The translations under genes and the position numbers were made by a program. Positions 24,880 to 32,258 of a stretch of 64,000 nt of DNA are shown one piece after another (position 1 is the stretch's first letter; each line of letters begins with the position of its first letter). This DNA comes from GCA-016699445 sp964555055. Lineage in GTDB: Bacteria; UBA10199; JACPAL01; GCA-016699445. The DNA is taken from assembly GCA_964555055.1 (NCBI GenBank), contig CAZKQW010000012.1, positions 9,705 through 73,704 of the forward strand, read 5' to 3'. A model generated the notes under the pieces. The model searched no databases. It saw nothing but the letters and a program-made list of their open reading frames with translations, and was not told where the DNA came from.

Positions 24880-26328
24880 TCAGGTGATATTTTCCGAGTG
24901 ACGGATCCAAGAGAGCCATGCATCGGTGACGACGTCCCACGTGTATTCGCGATGGGCGCGGATTCGGGCGTTCCGGGACAGGATTTCCCAAGCGCCCGGA
25001 GCCTCGAAAAGACGGCTTACAGCCTGAGCCAACGAGTCTATGAGCGCTTCTGGGTCTTCCGCATAGGGCACGACGGTCCCGCCAGCGTTGGGAGCTGGTA
25101 CGCCTAAAGTCTCAGGCAGTGCCCCACGATCCGAAGAGATCACGGGGACGCCAGCCGCCATAGCCTCTATAGCGGCGATGCAAGAGGTCTCGCTGGAGCT
25201 GACGTTCGGGTATAGCAGGATCGCGCATTCATGCAAAAGCCGGTAAAGGTCCCGTTTCTTCAGAGACCCATGGAAGACGACACCTTCTTTCTGGAGGGCC
25301 GGAAGCAATGGCCGGAGTTGGGGATCGTCTTCCAGCTTCTTTTCATTCGTGTAGGTGCACACGTGAAGCTCCGCATCCGCATACCGAGCCTTCAATTTTT
25401 CGAAAACTCGGACCGCCTCTTTCAGGCCTCGTTCGGGTCGGCTCATGTATAGAAGTTTGTGCGAAAACCGCGCGGGCCCGGGAAACTCAAAATCCTCTGT
25501 GACGAATCCATTCCGCGTCTTGAAGAAAAGATCTTCTGGGATCCGATAAAGCTCCTTCACGAATTCCTTCTGGTAGTCGCTCAGGACTAAGACCCTCTCG
25601 ATCTTAGATACATGGGGAGTCAGATCCTCCCCCATCGTCAACCCCATATCGTGCAGCCACACCACCTGCCGACACTTCACGCGATGCTGCAAAATCGGAT
25701 ACAGGTACCGGGAAGACACCAGCAAGGGATAAGGCCGAACGTACCCGTAGGCATAAAAATCTTGGATGGGAAAATACGCCACGCCCGCGTAAACTTTCGC
25801 GGCCGGGGTCGGACAAAAGCAAACTACGCGAAGTCCCCTTTCATGGAGTTTTTGGGCCATCCTCACGAACGCCGTCTCGCTACCGCCCAAACCCTCTCGC
25901 GCAAGGGAATCGGGGGAAAAAGGTTTTCGCGCTAAAGTCCCCGTGAAAAAAACGACGTCAGCCGACGGCCCACCCCTGTAAGCGGGTTCGTTCTCGGCGA
26001 TGAATCTCAAAAGATCCGAGTCCTCGGGATCCAAGCATGAAACGAATTTTAATTTTTTCAAACGGAGAGACGTTTTTTCCAGGCGGTAAAGGCAGCTATG
26101 GATGCTTTTCAGAAAGGGTGCATGCCGTTTCGTGTCGGTTTCGAGAAGATAGGCTTTACGGTAAAACGCTTCTGCGGACTTGGCGTCGCCGGATTCCTCG
26201 GCGATCACCCCTTGGTAGAGGGGCCATTCGCAAGAAGAAGGCTCCAGAAGGCTTCGATTCTCACAAAAGTCATGGGCCGTTCCCCATCGCCGAGTCTCCA
26301 CGAGTTCGCGCACGTCGTCAAAGGCCAT
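24880..26328 (-). CDS. Family 4 glycosyltransferase with N-terminal TPR-like region
   Basis: About 482 residues from ATG 26328. The first ~110 residues are helical (AEESGDAKSAEAFYRKAYLL resembles a TPR). The rest is a GT-B fold glycosyltransferase of GT4 type: EGLGGSETAFVRMAQKLHERG near the start, a central LLYMSRPERGLKEAVRVFEK, and the EX7E motif in SETSCIAAIEAMAAGVPVIS, which binds the nucleotide sugar. The acceptor is unknown. It stands alone, next to tRNA-Lys. Possible roles are LPS, exopolysaccharide or protein glycosylation. Confidence 0.85.
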   Translation of the reverse strand: MAFDDVRELVETRRWGTAHDFCENRSLLEPSSCEWPLYQGVIAEESGDAKSAEAFYRKAYLLETDTKRHAPFLKSIHSCLYRLEKTSLRLKKLKFVSCLDPEDSDLLRFIAENEPAYRGGPSADVVFFTGTLARKPFSPDSLAREGLGGSETAFVRMAQKLHERGLRVVCFCPTPAAKVYAGVAYFPIQDFYAYGYVRPYPLLVSSRYLYPILQHRVKCRQVVWLHDMGLTMGEDLTPHVSKIERVLVLSDYQKEFVKELYRIPEDLFFKTRNGFVTEDFEFPGPARFSHKLLYMSRPERGLKEAVRVFEKLKARYADAELHVCTYTNEKKLEDDPQLRPLLPALQKEGVVFHGSLKKRDLYRLLHECAILLYPNVSSSETSCIAAIEAMAAGVPVISSDRGALPETLGVPAPNAGGTVVPYAEDPEALIDSLAQAVSRLFEAPGAWEILSRNARIRAHREYTWDVVTDAWLSWIRHSENIT

Positions 26329-26379
26329 GCGCCACCGTAGCACGCGCACGGTCTTCGACTAAGTAATTTTTACGGATTG

Positions 26380-26452
26380 TGGGCCGTGCAGGGATCGAAC
26401 CTGCGACCCGGTGATTAAGAGTCACCTGCTCTACCAACTGAGCTAACGGCCC
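26380..26452 (-). tRNA. tRNA-Lys (anticodon CUU)
   Basis: A 73-base cloverleaf on the - strand: 7-bp acceptor stem GGGCCGT/ACGGCCC, D arm GCTC/GAGC, anticodon stem GGTGA/TCACC with loop CTCTTAA (anticodon CTT), T arm GCAGG-TTCGATC-CCTGC and discriminator A. No CCA is encoded. Confidence 0.97.
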
Positions 26453-26513
26453 GGCGTGCCTTACGGAAACGCGAGAACGTGGGCGGTTAGTGGAAAGTTT
26501 TCCGGGCGTCAAT

Positions 26514-26539
26514 AGGTGATTGACGAAGGTGATTGACGA
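26514..26539. repeat. 13-bp tandem duplication
   Basis: AGGTGATTGACGA occurs twice head to tail in the spacer between tRNA-Lys and the pirin gene stop. Confidence 0.85.
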
Positions 26540-26560
26540 AGGAAATTCACGCCAATCCGA

Positions 26561-27265
26561 TCAGGACAGATCGAAAAGAAGAACCTCCGCCGTAGAGTCG
26601 CCGGTTTTGATTTCCAAAAGTTTGGTTTCGCTCGCTGCAGCTCCGTCGCCAGCGTTTAGAGCCTGCCCATTAAGTTCAACGGCGCCCCGAGCTACTTGCA
26701 GCCATGCGACGCGCTTCGGCGCAAGATCGTAGGAGACGGAGGATCCGGTCTTTAGGCGTGCCACGAAAAGATTCATGTCCTGCCGCACGGCGATCGAACC
26801 TTCGCGCCCATCCGAAGACGCCACCAACGTCAACTTTCCCGACGCCAACGCGTCCGCGTAGCTCTTCTGCCCGTAACGCGGCTCGTACCCCCGCTTGTCC
26901 GGGAGGATCCAAATCTGCAGCAGATGCACCGTCTTGTCCGAAGATGCGTTGAATTCGCTATGCGTCACGCCCGTGCCCGCGGACATGTACTGGACCTCGC
27001 CCGGCCGGATCACGGACCCGTTCCCCATGCTGTCCTTATGCTCGAGCTCGCCCTCGAGCACGTAGGTGACGATCTCCATGTCGTTATGCGGGTGCGTGCC
27101 GAACCCCTCCCCCGCCGCGACCCGGTCTTCGTTGATCACGCGCAGCGACCGGAACCCCATGTGCTTAGGATCGTAATAATCGCTGAACGAAAACGTATGG
27201 TACGTATCGAGCCACCCATGGTCGAAGTGGCCCCGGGCTTGGGATTTTCGGATGTGAAGCGGCAT
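26561..27265 (-). CDS. Pirin family protein (YhhW-like bicupin)
   Basis: A 234-residue cytoplasmic bicupin of the pirin family; E. coli YhhW has quercetin dioxygenase activity. The N-terminal FDHGWLDTYHTFSFSDYYDP and the metal-binding motif THPHNDMEIVTYVLEGELEH are diagnostic. The metal ligands are the two His of HPH, a further His (TGVTHSE) and a Glu. The natural substrate is unknown. The gene start is 3 bases downstream of the stop of the unrecognised gene at 27269, so the two probably form an operon. Confidence 0.9.
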   Translation of the reverse strand: MPLHIRKSQARGHFDHGWLDTYHTFSFSDYYDPKHMGFRSLRVINEDRVAAGEGFGTHPHNDMEIVTYVLEGELEHKDSMGNGSVIRPGEVQYMSAGTGVTHSEFNASSDKTVHLLQIWILPDKRGYEPRYGQKSYADALASGKLTLVASSDGREGSIAVRQDMNLFVARLKTGSSVSYDLAPKRVAWLQVARGAVELNGQALNAGDGAAASETKLLEIKTGDSTAEVLLFDLS

Positions 27266-27268
27266 GGA

Positions 27269-28288
27269 TTACCTCCCGTTTATGAATCGCCTCTCGATTG
27301 CATCCCACCAGCCATACACCGTACGGGCGTCGGGGCCTAGGTTTATCGCGTTCGTGGAGAGATCAGCACGAAAATGAAGGACACTCTCCCGCAGGGAATA
27401 CGGAAACTCCAGATCCACGAAATTGACCAGGTAAAGCAATACGCCCTCCCAATAAGCGCCAGGGACGACATCCAGGACAATGTCCAGGAAGCGGCATGCC
27501 GTCGACCGGTCGCGGGCCGGAGTCAGGAACGACATCCTCGCCGCATGGTCTTTATCATGCTCTTCGAATTCGACCGGGTGCCGCGGCTTCGCTTCATCAA
27601 ACGCGATCCAGCCCCGGAGTTGCTTGCCCACGACCGTGAACCCTTCCGCATGGGCTGCATTATAGGGAGTGGGCTCCACCTCGTCGGAGGAAGCGTAAAG
27701 CCGCATGGCGTTCTCCCCGCAAAAGACGTCCAAAACGGCCTCTAAAAGCGAATCCGCCAAGCGCCTCTCGCGAACGCTGCCGTCGGGCAACTCACCGATG
27801 AAATGCAGCCCATAATGCCCCAAATTTTTCTGCAAAAAAGGCGAGACTTTCTCCCCGGGAAGCTCCCCCTCCGACGTGATCTCGAGGACTTGGCCTTCGA
27901 CATCGGACACCCGGGCCACCGTTTCGAGCACCCGAGCCCGCTTCTCAAGGGTCTCCGCGGACAAGGGAGGTTGCGAAGGCTCCCAAGCCTCGAAGAGGCG
28001 CGAGGCCGGGTAGACCCGACAATCCTTCACCCGCGGATTTTCACGCAAAGGATGACGCTGCAGGGCGATCGAAAGAGGATCGACGACGCGACGGAGTTTT
28101 CCTCCTTCTTCCAAGGTCTTGAGGAGCCGGGCCTTGTCTTCCCCGTCCAAAAATTGCGTCGTAGGCAAGGCCCGGCGCAAGTCCCCTAAGAATCTCGCTT
28201 CCAGGGAAGCAATGAGACGCGACTGGGAATCCACGGAAAAAACCCCGGGGCCTAGAACGGAATAAGTCCTCGTTTCGATGGGCGGCAC
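27269..28288 (-). CDS. Unrecognised 339-residue protein upstream of pirin
   Basis: I do not recognise this family. The start is a GTG (VPPIETRTYSVL) without a clear ribosome binding site. The sequence is acidic and soluble-looking, without signal peptide or membrane helix. A possible metal-binding stretch is HPVEFEEHDKDHAARMSFL, in the C-terminal half. It is followed after three bases by the pirin gene, so they are likely co-transcribed. It could be an enzyme with a helical metal site, but nothing more can be said. Confidence 0.6.
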   Translation of the reverse strand: MPPIETRTYSVLGPGVFSVDSQSRLIASLEARFLGDLRRALPTTQFLDGEDKARLLKTLEEGGKLRRVVDPLSIALQRHPLRENPRVKDCRVYPASRLFEAWEPSQPPLSAETLEKRARVLETVARVSDVEGQVLEITSEGELPGEKVSPFLQKNLGHYGLHFIGELPDGSVRERRLADSLLEAVLDVFCGENAMRLYASSDEVEPTPYNAAHAEGFTVVGKQLRGWIAFDEAKPRHPVEFEEHDKDHAARMSFLTPARDRSTACRFLDIVLDVVPGAYWEGVLLYLVNFVDLEFPYSLRESVLHFRADLSTNAINLGPDARTVYGWWDAIERRFINGR

Positions 28289-28383
28289 GGGAAAGTTATC
28301 GGCATTTCGGGAGGAAAGTTGTCTCGTATTTTACTTGAATCGGCCCGGGCCTAAAAGTACACGCCCTCAGTCCTTATGAGCGC

Positions 28384-28465
28384 GCCGCAGTGGTGGAATT
28401 GGCAGACACACTAGGCTTAGAACCTAGCGGGTAAAACCATGGGGGTTCGAGTCCCTCCTGCGGCA
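28384..28465 (+). tRNA. tRNA-Leu (anticodon UAG)
   Basis: An 82-base class II tRNA: acceptor stem GCCGCAG/CTGCGGC, anticodon stem CTAGG/CCTAG with loop CTTAGAA (anticodon TAG), a long variable arm (CGGGTAAAACCATG region), T arm GGGGG-TTCGAGT-CCCTC and discriminator A. The rest of the gap 28289-28607 holds no other recognisable feature. Confidence 0.96.
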
Positions 28466-28607
28466 TTTTCATTCTTACTCAGGCATCCTAGTATGTCCCT
28501 CCGTATAAGCCATACCATTTAATATTTTTTTTAAACCACCCAAATTCCTGACATCCTAGAGTCGTGGAATGATGCCAGCACGACTTCGACTCAATACATT
28601 CGGGATT

Positions 28608-29141
28608 TTATCTTTGAGAAGCGGAGAGAGGACTAGGCGTTGGGACCAGGAGATCTTCGAGAAAAAAAGCGGAAAGCTCGGATCGGCCGGAAATCCCCGC
28701 CTTGGAGTAAATGGCCATGGATTGCACACGCGCCGTTTTTTCTGTTGTGCCGCGAATCTCAGCGACCTCCTTGAGGCTCAAACCCTTAAGCAATAAAAAG
28801 GCCACTTCCTTTTCCGAAACGGTTAAATCCCACTTCGTCAACTGCTGATCAATGGCCAAAGACAGCCCTTCGATGTATTTTTTGGATTCCATGCGCCACG
28901 TTTCCGCTTCACGCTTAAACGCGGAAAAAGAATCCATTTCTTTTTGCAAACGCTGACGCAGAGTGATGGTGCCACTCAAAAGATAAAAAATACCCGTCAA
29001 AGCAAAAATCCCGGCCACCCCTTCCATCATAAGATGCCAAAGAACCACCCCTTCTCTTGAATCCGTGATGAGATCCCATGCGACCAATACAGCGATCACC
29101 CCCAGCACCCTGACCACCACCCATCTTTCTTTTGGATTCAT
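28608..29141 (-). CDS. Membrane-anchored LuxR-type HTH regulator
   Basis: A 177-residue protein with two N-terminal membrane helices (around residues 9-26 and 38-58), a coiled-coil linker (FSAFKREAETWRMESKKYIE), and a C-terminal LuxR/GerE-type helix-turn-helix (LTVSEKEVAFLLLKGLSLKE ... AIYSKAGISGRSEL). There is no receiver or autoinducer domain, so the signal may come through the membrane part. It lies 15 bases downstream of the cytochrome b561 gene on the same strand and may sense redox or membrane state; this is inference. Confidence 0.75.
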   Translation of the reverse strand: MNPKERWVVVRVLGVIAVLVAWDLITDSREGVVLWHLMMEGVAGIFALTGIFYLLSGTITLRQRLQKEMDSFSAFKREAETWRMESKKYIEGLSLAIDQQLTKWDLTVSEKEVAFLLLKGLSLKEVAEIRGTTEKTARVQSMAIYSKAGISGRSELSAFFLEDLLVPTPSPLSASQR

Positions 29142-29156
29142 CTTCCGACCTCGTTC

Positions 29157-29903
29157 TTAATCATCATCTTCCTCATGTTTGTTTTCTCCTCGAGGCGACC
29201 TAAAAGACTCAGACTCTTCCCCTTCATTTTCTCCTAATTGAAGCGTATTTCCGAAAAGATTCAATGTTTGCTTTTGAGCGTCAAAATAATGGAACAAATA
29301 AAGACTAAACGCGGCAACCAGAGCCACAAATACAAGCGCGACACCCGCCTGAGAACTCGCAATCGCATCATTCGCTTCGACTTCATTTTTTTCACCATGG
29401 AGCATTGAAAATGCAATCCCGTCGCGGTGACGAAATGAATGTATGAGGATGCCCGCGGTATGCATTAAAACAACCATGAGAAAAGCATTGGCAAAAAGCT
29501 CATGGACATCCTCAAAGGTTTCTTTTTGTCCACTGCCCATCAAATATCCTGTTACTCCTAGCCCCAAAGCACATCCAAACATAGCCATCGATGCCCAGCT
29601 CGAAGCGGGGTTATGTCCGACCCATTTTCGCTTTTGTCCGGACATCATGGAAGTGAAGTAGGAAATAAGATCCTTTGGATGCAGGGCAAAAGACGAGAAT
29701 CGGGAATATTTGGCTCCTAAAAATCCCCAAATAAGCCGGAGGGTGACGAGGGAGGCCAACAGGAATCCAGCGAGCATATGGTAAGAAAAAGCCGGTGTTT
29801 CATCGTCAACCGTTTTAGCGATCAAAAATGCCCCCACAAAGAGAGCTGCGAAGAGCCAGTGGAACACCCTCATGGGCAGATCGTAGACGAGTTGTTTTTT
29901 CAT
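29157..29903 (-). CDS. Cytochrome b561 family protein
   Basis: About 248 residues from ATG 29903, preceded by GGAG five bases upstream. The N-terminus VYDLPMRVFHWLFAALFVGAF has the first haem-ligand His of bacterial b561/Ni-Fe hydrogenase b-type cytochromes. Further His residues occur in helix 2 (FSYHMLAGFLL) and helix 4 (FLMVVLMHTAGILIHSF). Five hydrophobic helices are visible, the last followed by an acidic C-terminal tail. It moves electrons in the inner membrane, partner unknown. It is followed by the LuxR-type regulator. Confidence 0.85.
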   Translation of the reverse strand: MKKQLVYDLPMRVFHWLFAALFVGAFLIAKTVDDETPAFSYHMLAGFLLASLVTLRLIWGFLGAKYSRFSSFALHPKDLISYFTSMMSGQKRKWVGHNPASSWASMAMFGCALGLGVTGYLMGSGQKETFEDVHELFANAFLMVVLMHTAGILIHSFRHRDGIAFSMLHGEKNEVEANDAIASSQAGVALVFVALVAAFSLYLFHYFDAQKQTLNLFGNTLQLGENEGEESESFRSPRGENKHEEDDD

Positions 29904-30070
29904 TTTTTCTCCGTTTTGAAGAGTTAAAGAGACTCTCAATAAGCGGAAACTTAAACCTTTTTATCGATAAGGACTATTGGGCAAATGACTTAAGGATCTA
30001 AAATCAGACACTTAGGCCATTTGAATGACGGAAAAATGGATTTCATGCTTTGGGAAGACTTGTAAAAATG

Positions 30071-30144
30071 TGCGCCCAGCAAGATTCGAACTTGCGACCC
30101 TTGGTTTCGAAGACCAATGCTCTAATCCACTGAGCTATGGGCGC
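30071..30144 (-). tRNA. tRNA-Arg (anticodon UCG)
   Basis: A 74-base cloverleaf on the - strand: acceptor GCGCCCA/TGGGCGC, D arm GCTC/GAGC, anticodon stem TTGGT/ACCAA with loop CTTCGAA (anticodon TCG), T arm GCAAG-TTCGAAT-CTTGC, discriminator A. Confidence 0.97.
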
Positions 30145-30168
30145 CTAAAAAACATCCATGGCCCACTG

Positions 30169-30198
30169 CCAGCCAGAGGCTGGTCCGCCTCCGGCGGA
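30169..30198. repeat. Tandem double hairpin, REP-like
   Basis: Two adjoining perfect 6-bp hairpins with three-base loops (30169-30183 and 30184-30198). They lie between apaG and tRNA-Arg and resemble dispersed extragenic palindromes. They could also weaken read-through from apaG into the tRNA. Confidence 0.55.
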
Positions 30199-30210
30199 AG
30201 CTATGGGCGC
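30199..30210 (-). repeat. Copy of the 5' end of tRNA-Arg
   Basis: Twelve bases (30199-30210) repeat the first 12 bases of the adjacent tRNA-Arg gene (30133-30144) in the same orientation, 66 bp away. It may be a remnant of a recombination event at the tRNA or a chance repeat. Confidence 0.5.
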
Positions 30211-30289
30211 GTGGTATATTTTGCCACAAGAATCCGGCTTCGCCGTTTCGCGTGGCCCCGCTAGGGGGTTTGGGGGACATTGGCGTAAG

Positions 30290-30317
30290 CCATCCCCCAT
30301 TCTCCATCCCCCATTCT
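30290..30317. repeat. 14-bp tandem duplication at the apaG stop
   Basis: CCATCCCCCATTCT occurs twice head to tail; the second copy runs into the apaG stop codon. Confidence 0.8.
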
Positions 30318-30708
30318 AATGATAAACGACTTCTTCTTTGGAGAGGGTGAACGGCGCGATCGTGGCGTCGAAGGCGTCACCGTCGTCGGTCACCATCTGA
30401 TACGTCCCGTGCATGACGCCCACGGGCGTCGTCAGGGGACAGAAGCTCGTGTACTCGAACGACTCCCCCGGCTCCAGGCGCGGCTGTTCCCCGACCACTC
30501 CGGGCCCCTGCACTTCCTCGGAGGCCCCGTCGGAATTGGTGATGATCCAATGCCGGCTGATCAACTTCACGGTCTCGTCGCCTTGGTTGGTGATGCGGAT
30601 GTGGTAGGCGAAGAAATACCGGTTTTGCGAGGGCTCGGAACGCTCCTCGACGTACTCGCTTTCCACCTCCACCTGCACCCCCCGCGTCGTGGCCGTTGAC
30701 GTTGACAT
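30316..30708 (-). CDS. apaG: ApaG protein
   Basis: A 130-residue protein with the fibronectin-III-like ApaG fold. The true start is ATG 30708 (MSTSTATTRGVQVEVESEYV). The open frame continues ~79 codons upstream but overlaps the divergent gene and has no ApaG character. Diagnostic stretches are YFFAYHIRITNQG, LISRHWIITNSDG and GEQPRLEPGESFEYTSFCPL. ApaG has been linked to Co/Mg resistance and binding of pyrophosphate-like ligands; the precise role is unsettled. It is divergently transcribed from the gene at 30805. Confidence 0.93.
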   Translation of the reverse strand: MSTSTATTRGVQVEVESEYVEERSEPSQNRYFFAYHIRITNQGDETVKLISRHWIITNSDGASEEVQGPGVVGEQPRLEPGESFEYTSFCPLTTPVGVMHGTYQMVTDDGDAFDATIAPFTLSKEEVVYH

Positions 30709-30804
30709 AAGGCTGACCCTTAAGCCCAAAAACCGCCCCTTTGCCAAGCGAAAACTTCCGGAAAAAAGGGCAACTTTTCCCTCCGTTCGCCGAAAACAAA
30801 AGCG

Positions 30805-31992
30805 ATGCTTTCCGCGCAAACCCGATTCGTCTTCGCCCATACATCCGAGTGGAAACTCGACACGACAGGCTTCGCCCACCCGCAGCTGGGCCAAGACCTC
30901 CCCCTCATTGAAGCGGGCTTGCGGGACGCGGTTTCCTGCACCCACGCCGACGCTTCCCTTAAAAATTGGGCCTCTTCCAAGGCCGCGGACATCACCCAGT
31001 ATTTTTCCCCGGAATTCCTCCCCTCGCTCCCCCGTGAACCGGTCGCTTTGGACGCCAGCCAGCGCTTCCGGCGCCTCCGTTACCTCCTTCTCGAATGGGC
31101 CCGGCTGGCCCCGGAAAGTGTTTCCGACTTTAATGCCATGACGGAAAGGTTGGGCGCGGGAGCTTATTATAATGCTATCGAAAGCGTCTTATTGAATGGC
31201 TTCATCCTCGACGGCCCCCTCCCGGCCGATCCGGAAGAACTACTCTTCAACTCGATGCTCGCCTACGCCCAGTGGGGACGGGCCGGTCTGATGCCGGCCT
31301 TCCCACCCGAGGACGAGAAAAGCCGTTACCTCCGGCGGGATCCGGTCATCGGCGTCGACGGCCTCGCGCTGCCCTTCGCGATCGGTAGGGGGAACGGCGC
31401 GGCCGAAAGCTCGACCGGCATCAATCATACCCTCCTCTATACCGCCCCCACACGCGACGACGAAGACGGCATCTCGACGGAAGCGACTCCTCTCATGACC
31501 GTAGGAATCCGCCGCCATCAAGATGCTTACGCGATCGTCAAAGTGCAGGGCCAGAAGATGACACGCCAAGCCCTGGACGCGGCCGGCCGTCCGCACCGCT
31601 TACTGGATACGGCCCTCAATCTCTTAGGAACCGCCTCCCTAAAGACGTGGCTCACCCGTCGGATCGTGGGCGAATGGCACGGCGACCGACCGGCCGTGGT
31701 GCGCGTCGCGCGAGGCGAATGCCTGATGTGGGCCTTTGAGGGCATCTCGCACCCCACGAAAGACGGCAGCCTATCCGATTGCCAAGACGAAAAAAGCCGC
31801 ATGGAGCTCTTAGAACAGCGCAAAACCGACCTGCTGAAGAGGTCGATGGAAAAAGCGGCCCAGTGGGAACTCCAGAAGATCCAAAAAGCCGAACGCATCT
31901 TCGCCACCCACCGCACCGTCGCCGCCTCCCTGGGTCCTTTCCACCCGGAAGGCCCCTGGTACGCCGTGCGCTATGAGCCCCAAAAGCCTTAA
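30805..31992 (+). CDS. Unrecognised 395-residue protein divergent from apaG
   Basis: I do not recognise this family. The protein is soluble-looking, without a signal peptide. It has an Arg/Glu-rich C-terminal coiled coil (KSRMELLEQRKTDLLKRSME region) and a central RLGAGAYYNAIESVLLNGFI segment. There is no good ribosome binding site before ATG 30805. GC content is higher than in the following island, so it belongs to the chromosomal backbone. It is the last gene before tRNA-His. Confidence 0.65.
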   Translation: MLSAQTRFVFAHTSEWKLDTTGFAHPQLGQDLPLIEAGLRDAVSCTHADASLKNWASSKAADITQYFSPEFLPSLPREPVALDASQRFRRLRYLLLEWARLAPESVSDFNAMTERLGAGAYYNAIESVLLNGFILDGPLPADPEELLFNSMLAYAQWGRAGLMPAFPPEDEKSRYLRRDPVIGVDGLALPFAIGRGNGAAESSTGINHTLLYTAPTRDDEDGISTEATPLMTVGIRRHQDAYAIVKVQGQKMTRQALDAAGRPHRLLDTALNLLGTASLKTWLTRRIVGEWHGDRPAVVRVARGECLMWAFEGISHPTKDGSLSDCQDEKSRMELLEQRKTDLLKRSMEKAAQWELQKIQKAERIFATHRTVAASLGPFHPEGPWYAVRYEPQKP

Positions 31993-32075
31993 GAAAATCC
32001 TTATTGCGCTTGAAAATCGATTCGGCTACGCACCGCCTTTCATTTTGATATTCGGTAGCAATAGTGAGAGAGCAT

Positions 32076-32105
32076 CGGCAAAATCGGCTTCACGCCGTTT
32101 TGCCG
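32076..32105 (+). repeat. Long imperfect hairpin downstream of the 395-residue gene
   Basis: A 12-bp stem (32076-32088 with 32094-32105, one bulged base) with loop TTCAC, between the gene at 30805 and tRNA-His. Possible terminator, but no U tract follows. Confidence 0.45.
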
Positions 32106-32146
32106 AGCGGAGCGAACGGTCAGATAATGAGTTTCAGATGAAGGTT

Positions 32147-32175
32147 TCAGGAAGAGAGCGGTCATCTCTTCCTGA
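32147..32175 (+). terminator. Possible terminator before tRNA-His
   Basis: A perfect 10-bp stem (32147-32156 with 32166-32175) followed by ATTTC. The short U run makes it a weak candidate. Confidence 0.4.
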
Positions 32176-32183
32176 ATTTCAAT

Positions 32184-32258
32184 GGTGGGCTTAGCTCAGC
32201 TGGTTAGAGCGCCAGGTTGTGGCCCTGGAGGCCGAGGGTTCGAATCCCTTAGCCCACC
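32184..32258 (+). tRNA. tRNA-His (anticodon GUG)
   Basis: A 75-base tRNA including G-1 (paired with C73): acceptor GTGGGCT/AGCCCAC, D arm GCTC/GAGC, anticodon stem CCAGG/CCTGG with loop TTGTGGC (anticodon GTG), T arm GAGGG-TTCGAAT-CCCTT. The gene is intact although it is the integration target, as is usual when an element restores the tRNA 3' end. Confidence 0.96.
32191..32258. other. Putative attL junction within tRNA-His
   Basis: The recombinase frame on the - strand runs through the whole T arm and anticodon arm of tRNA-His, and takes its TAA stop from the tRNA D-arm region (32191-32193). This implies that crossover happened within the tRNA gene; the exact core cannot be placed without attR or an empty site. 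Confidence 0.6.

Noticed and set aside
30709..30945. Long N-terminal extension of apaG
   Set aside because: No ApaG similarity and it overlaps the divergent gene; the family starts at ATG 30708.
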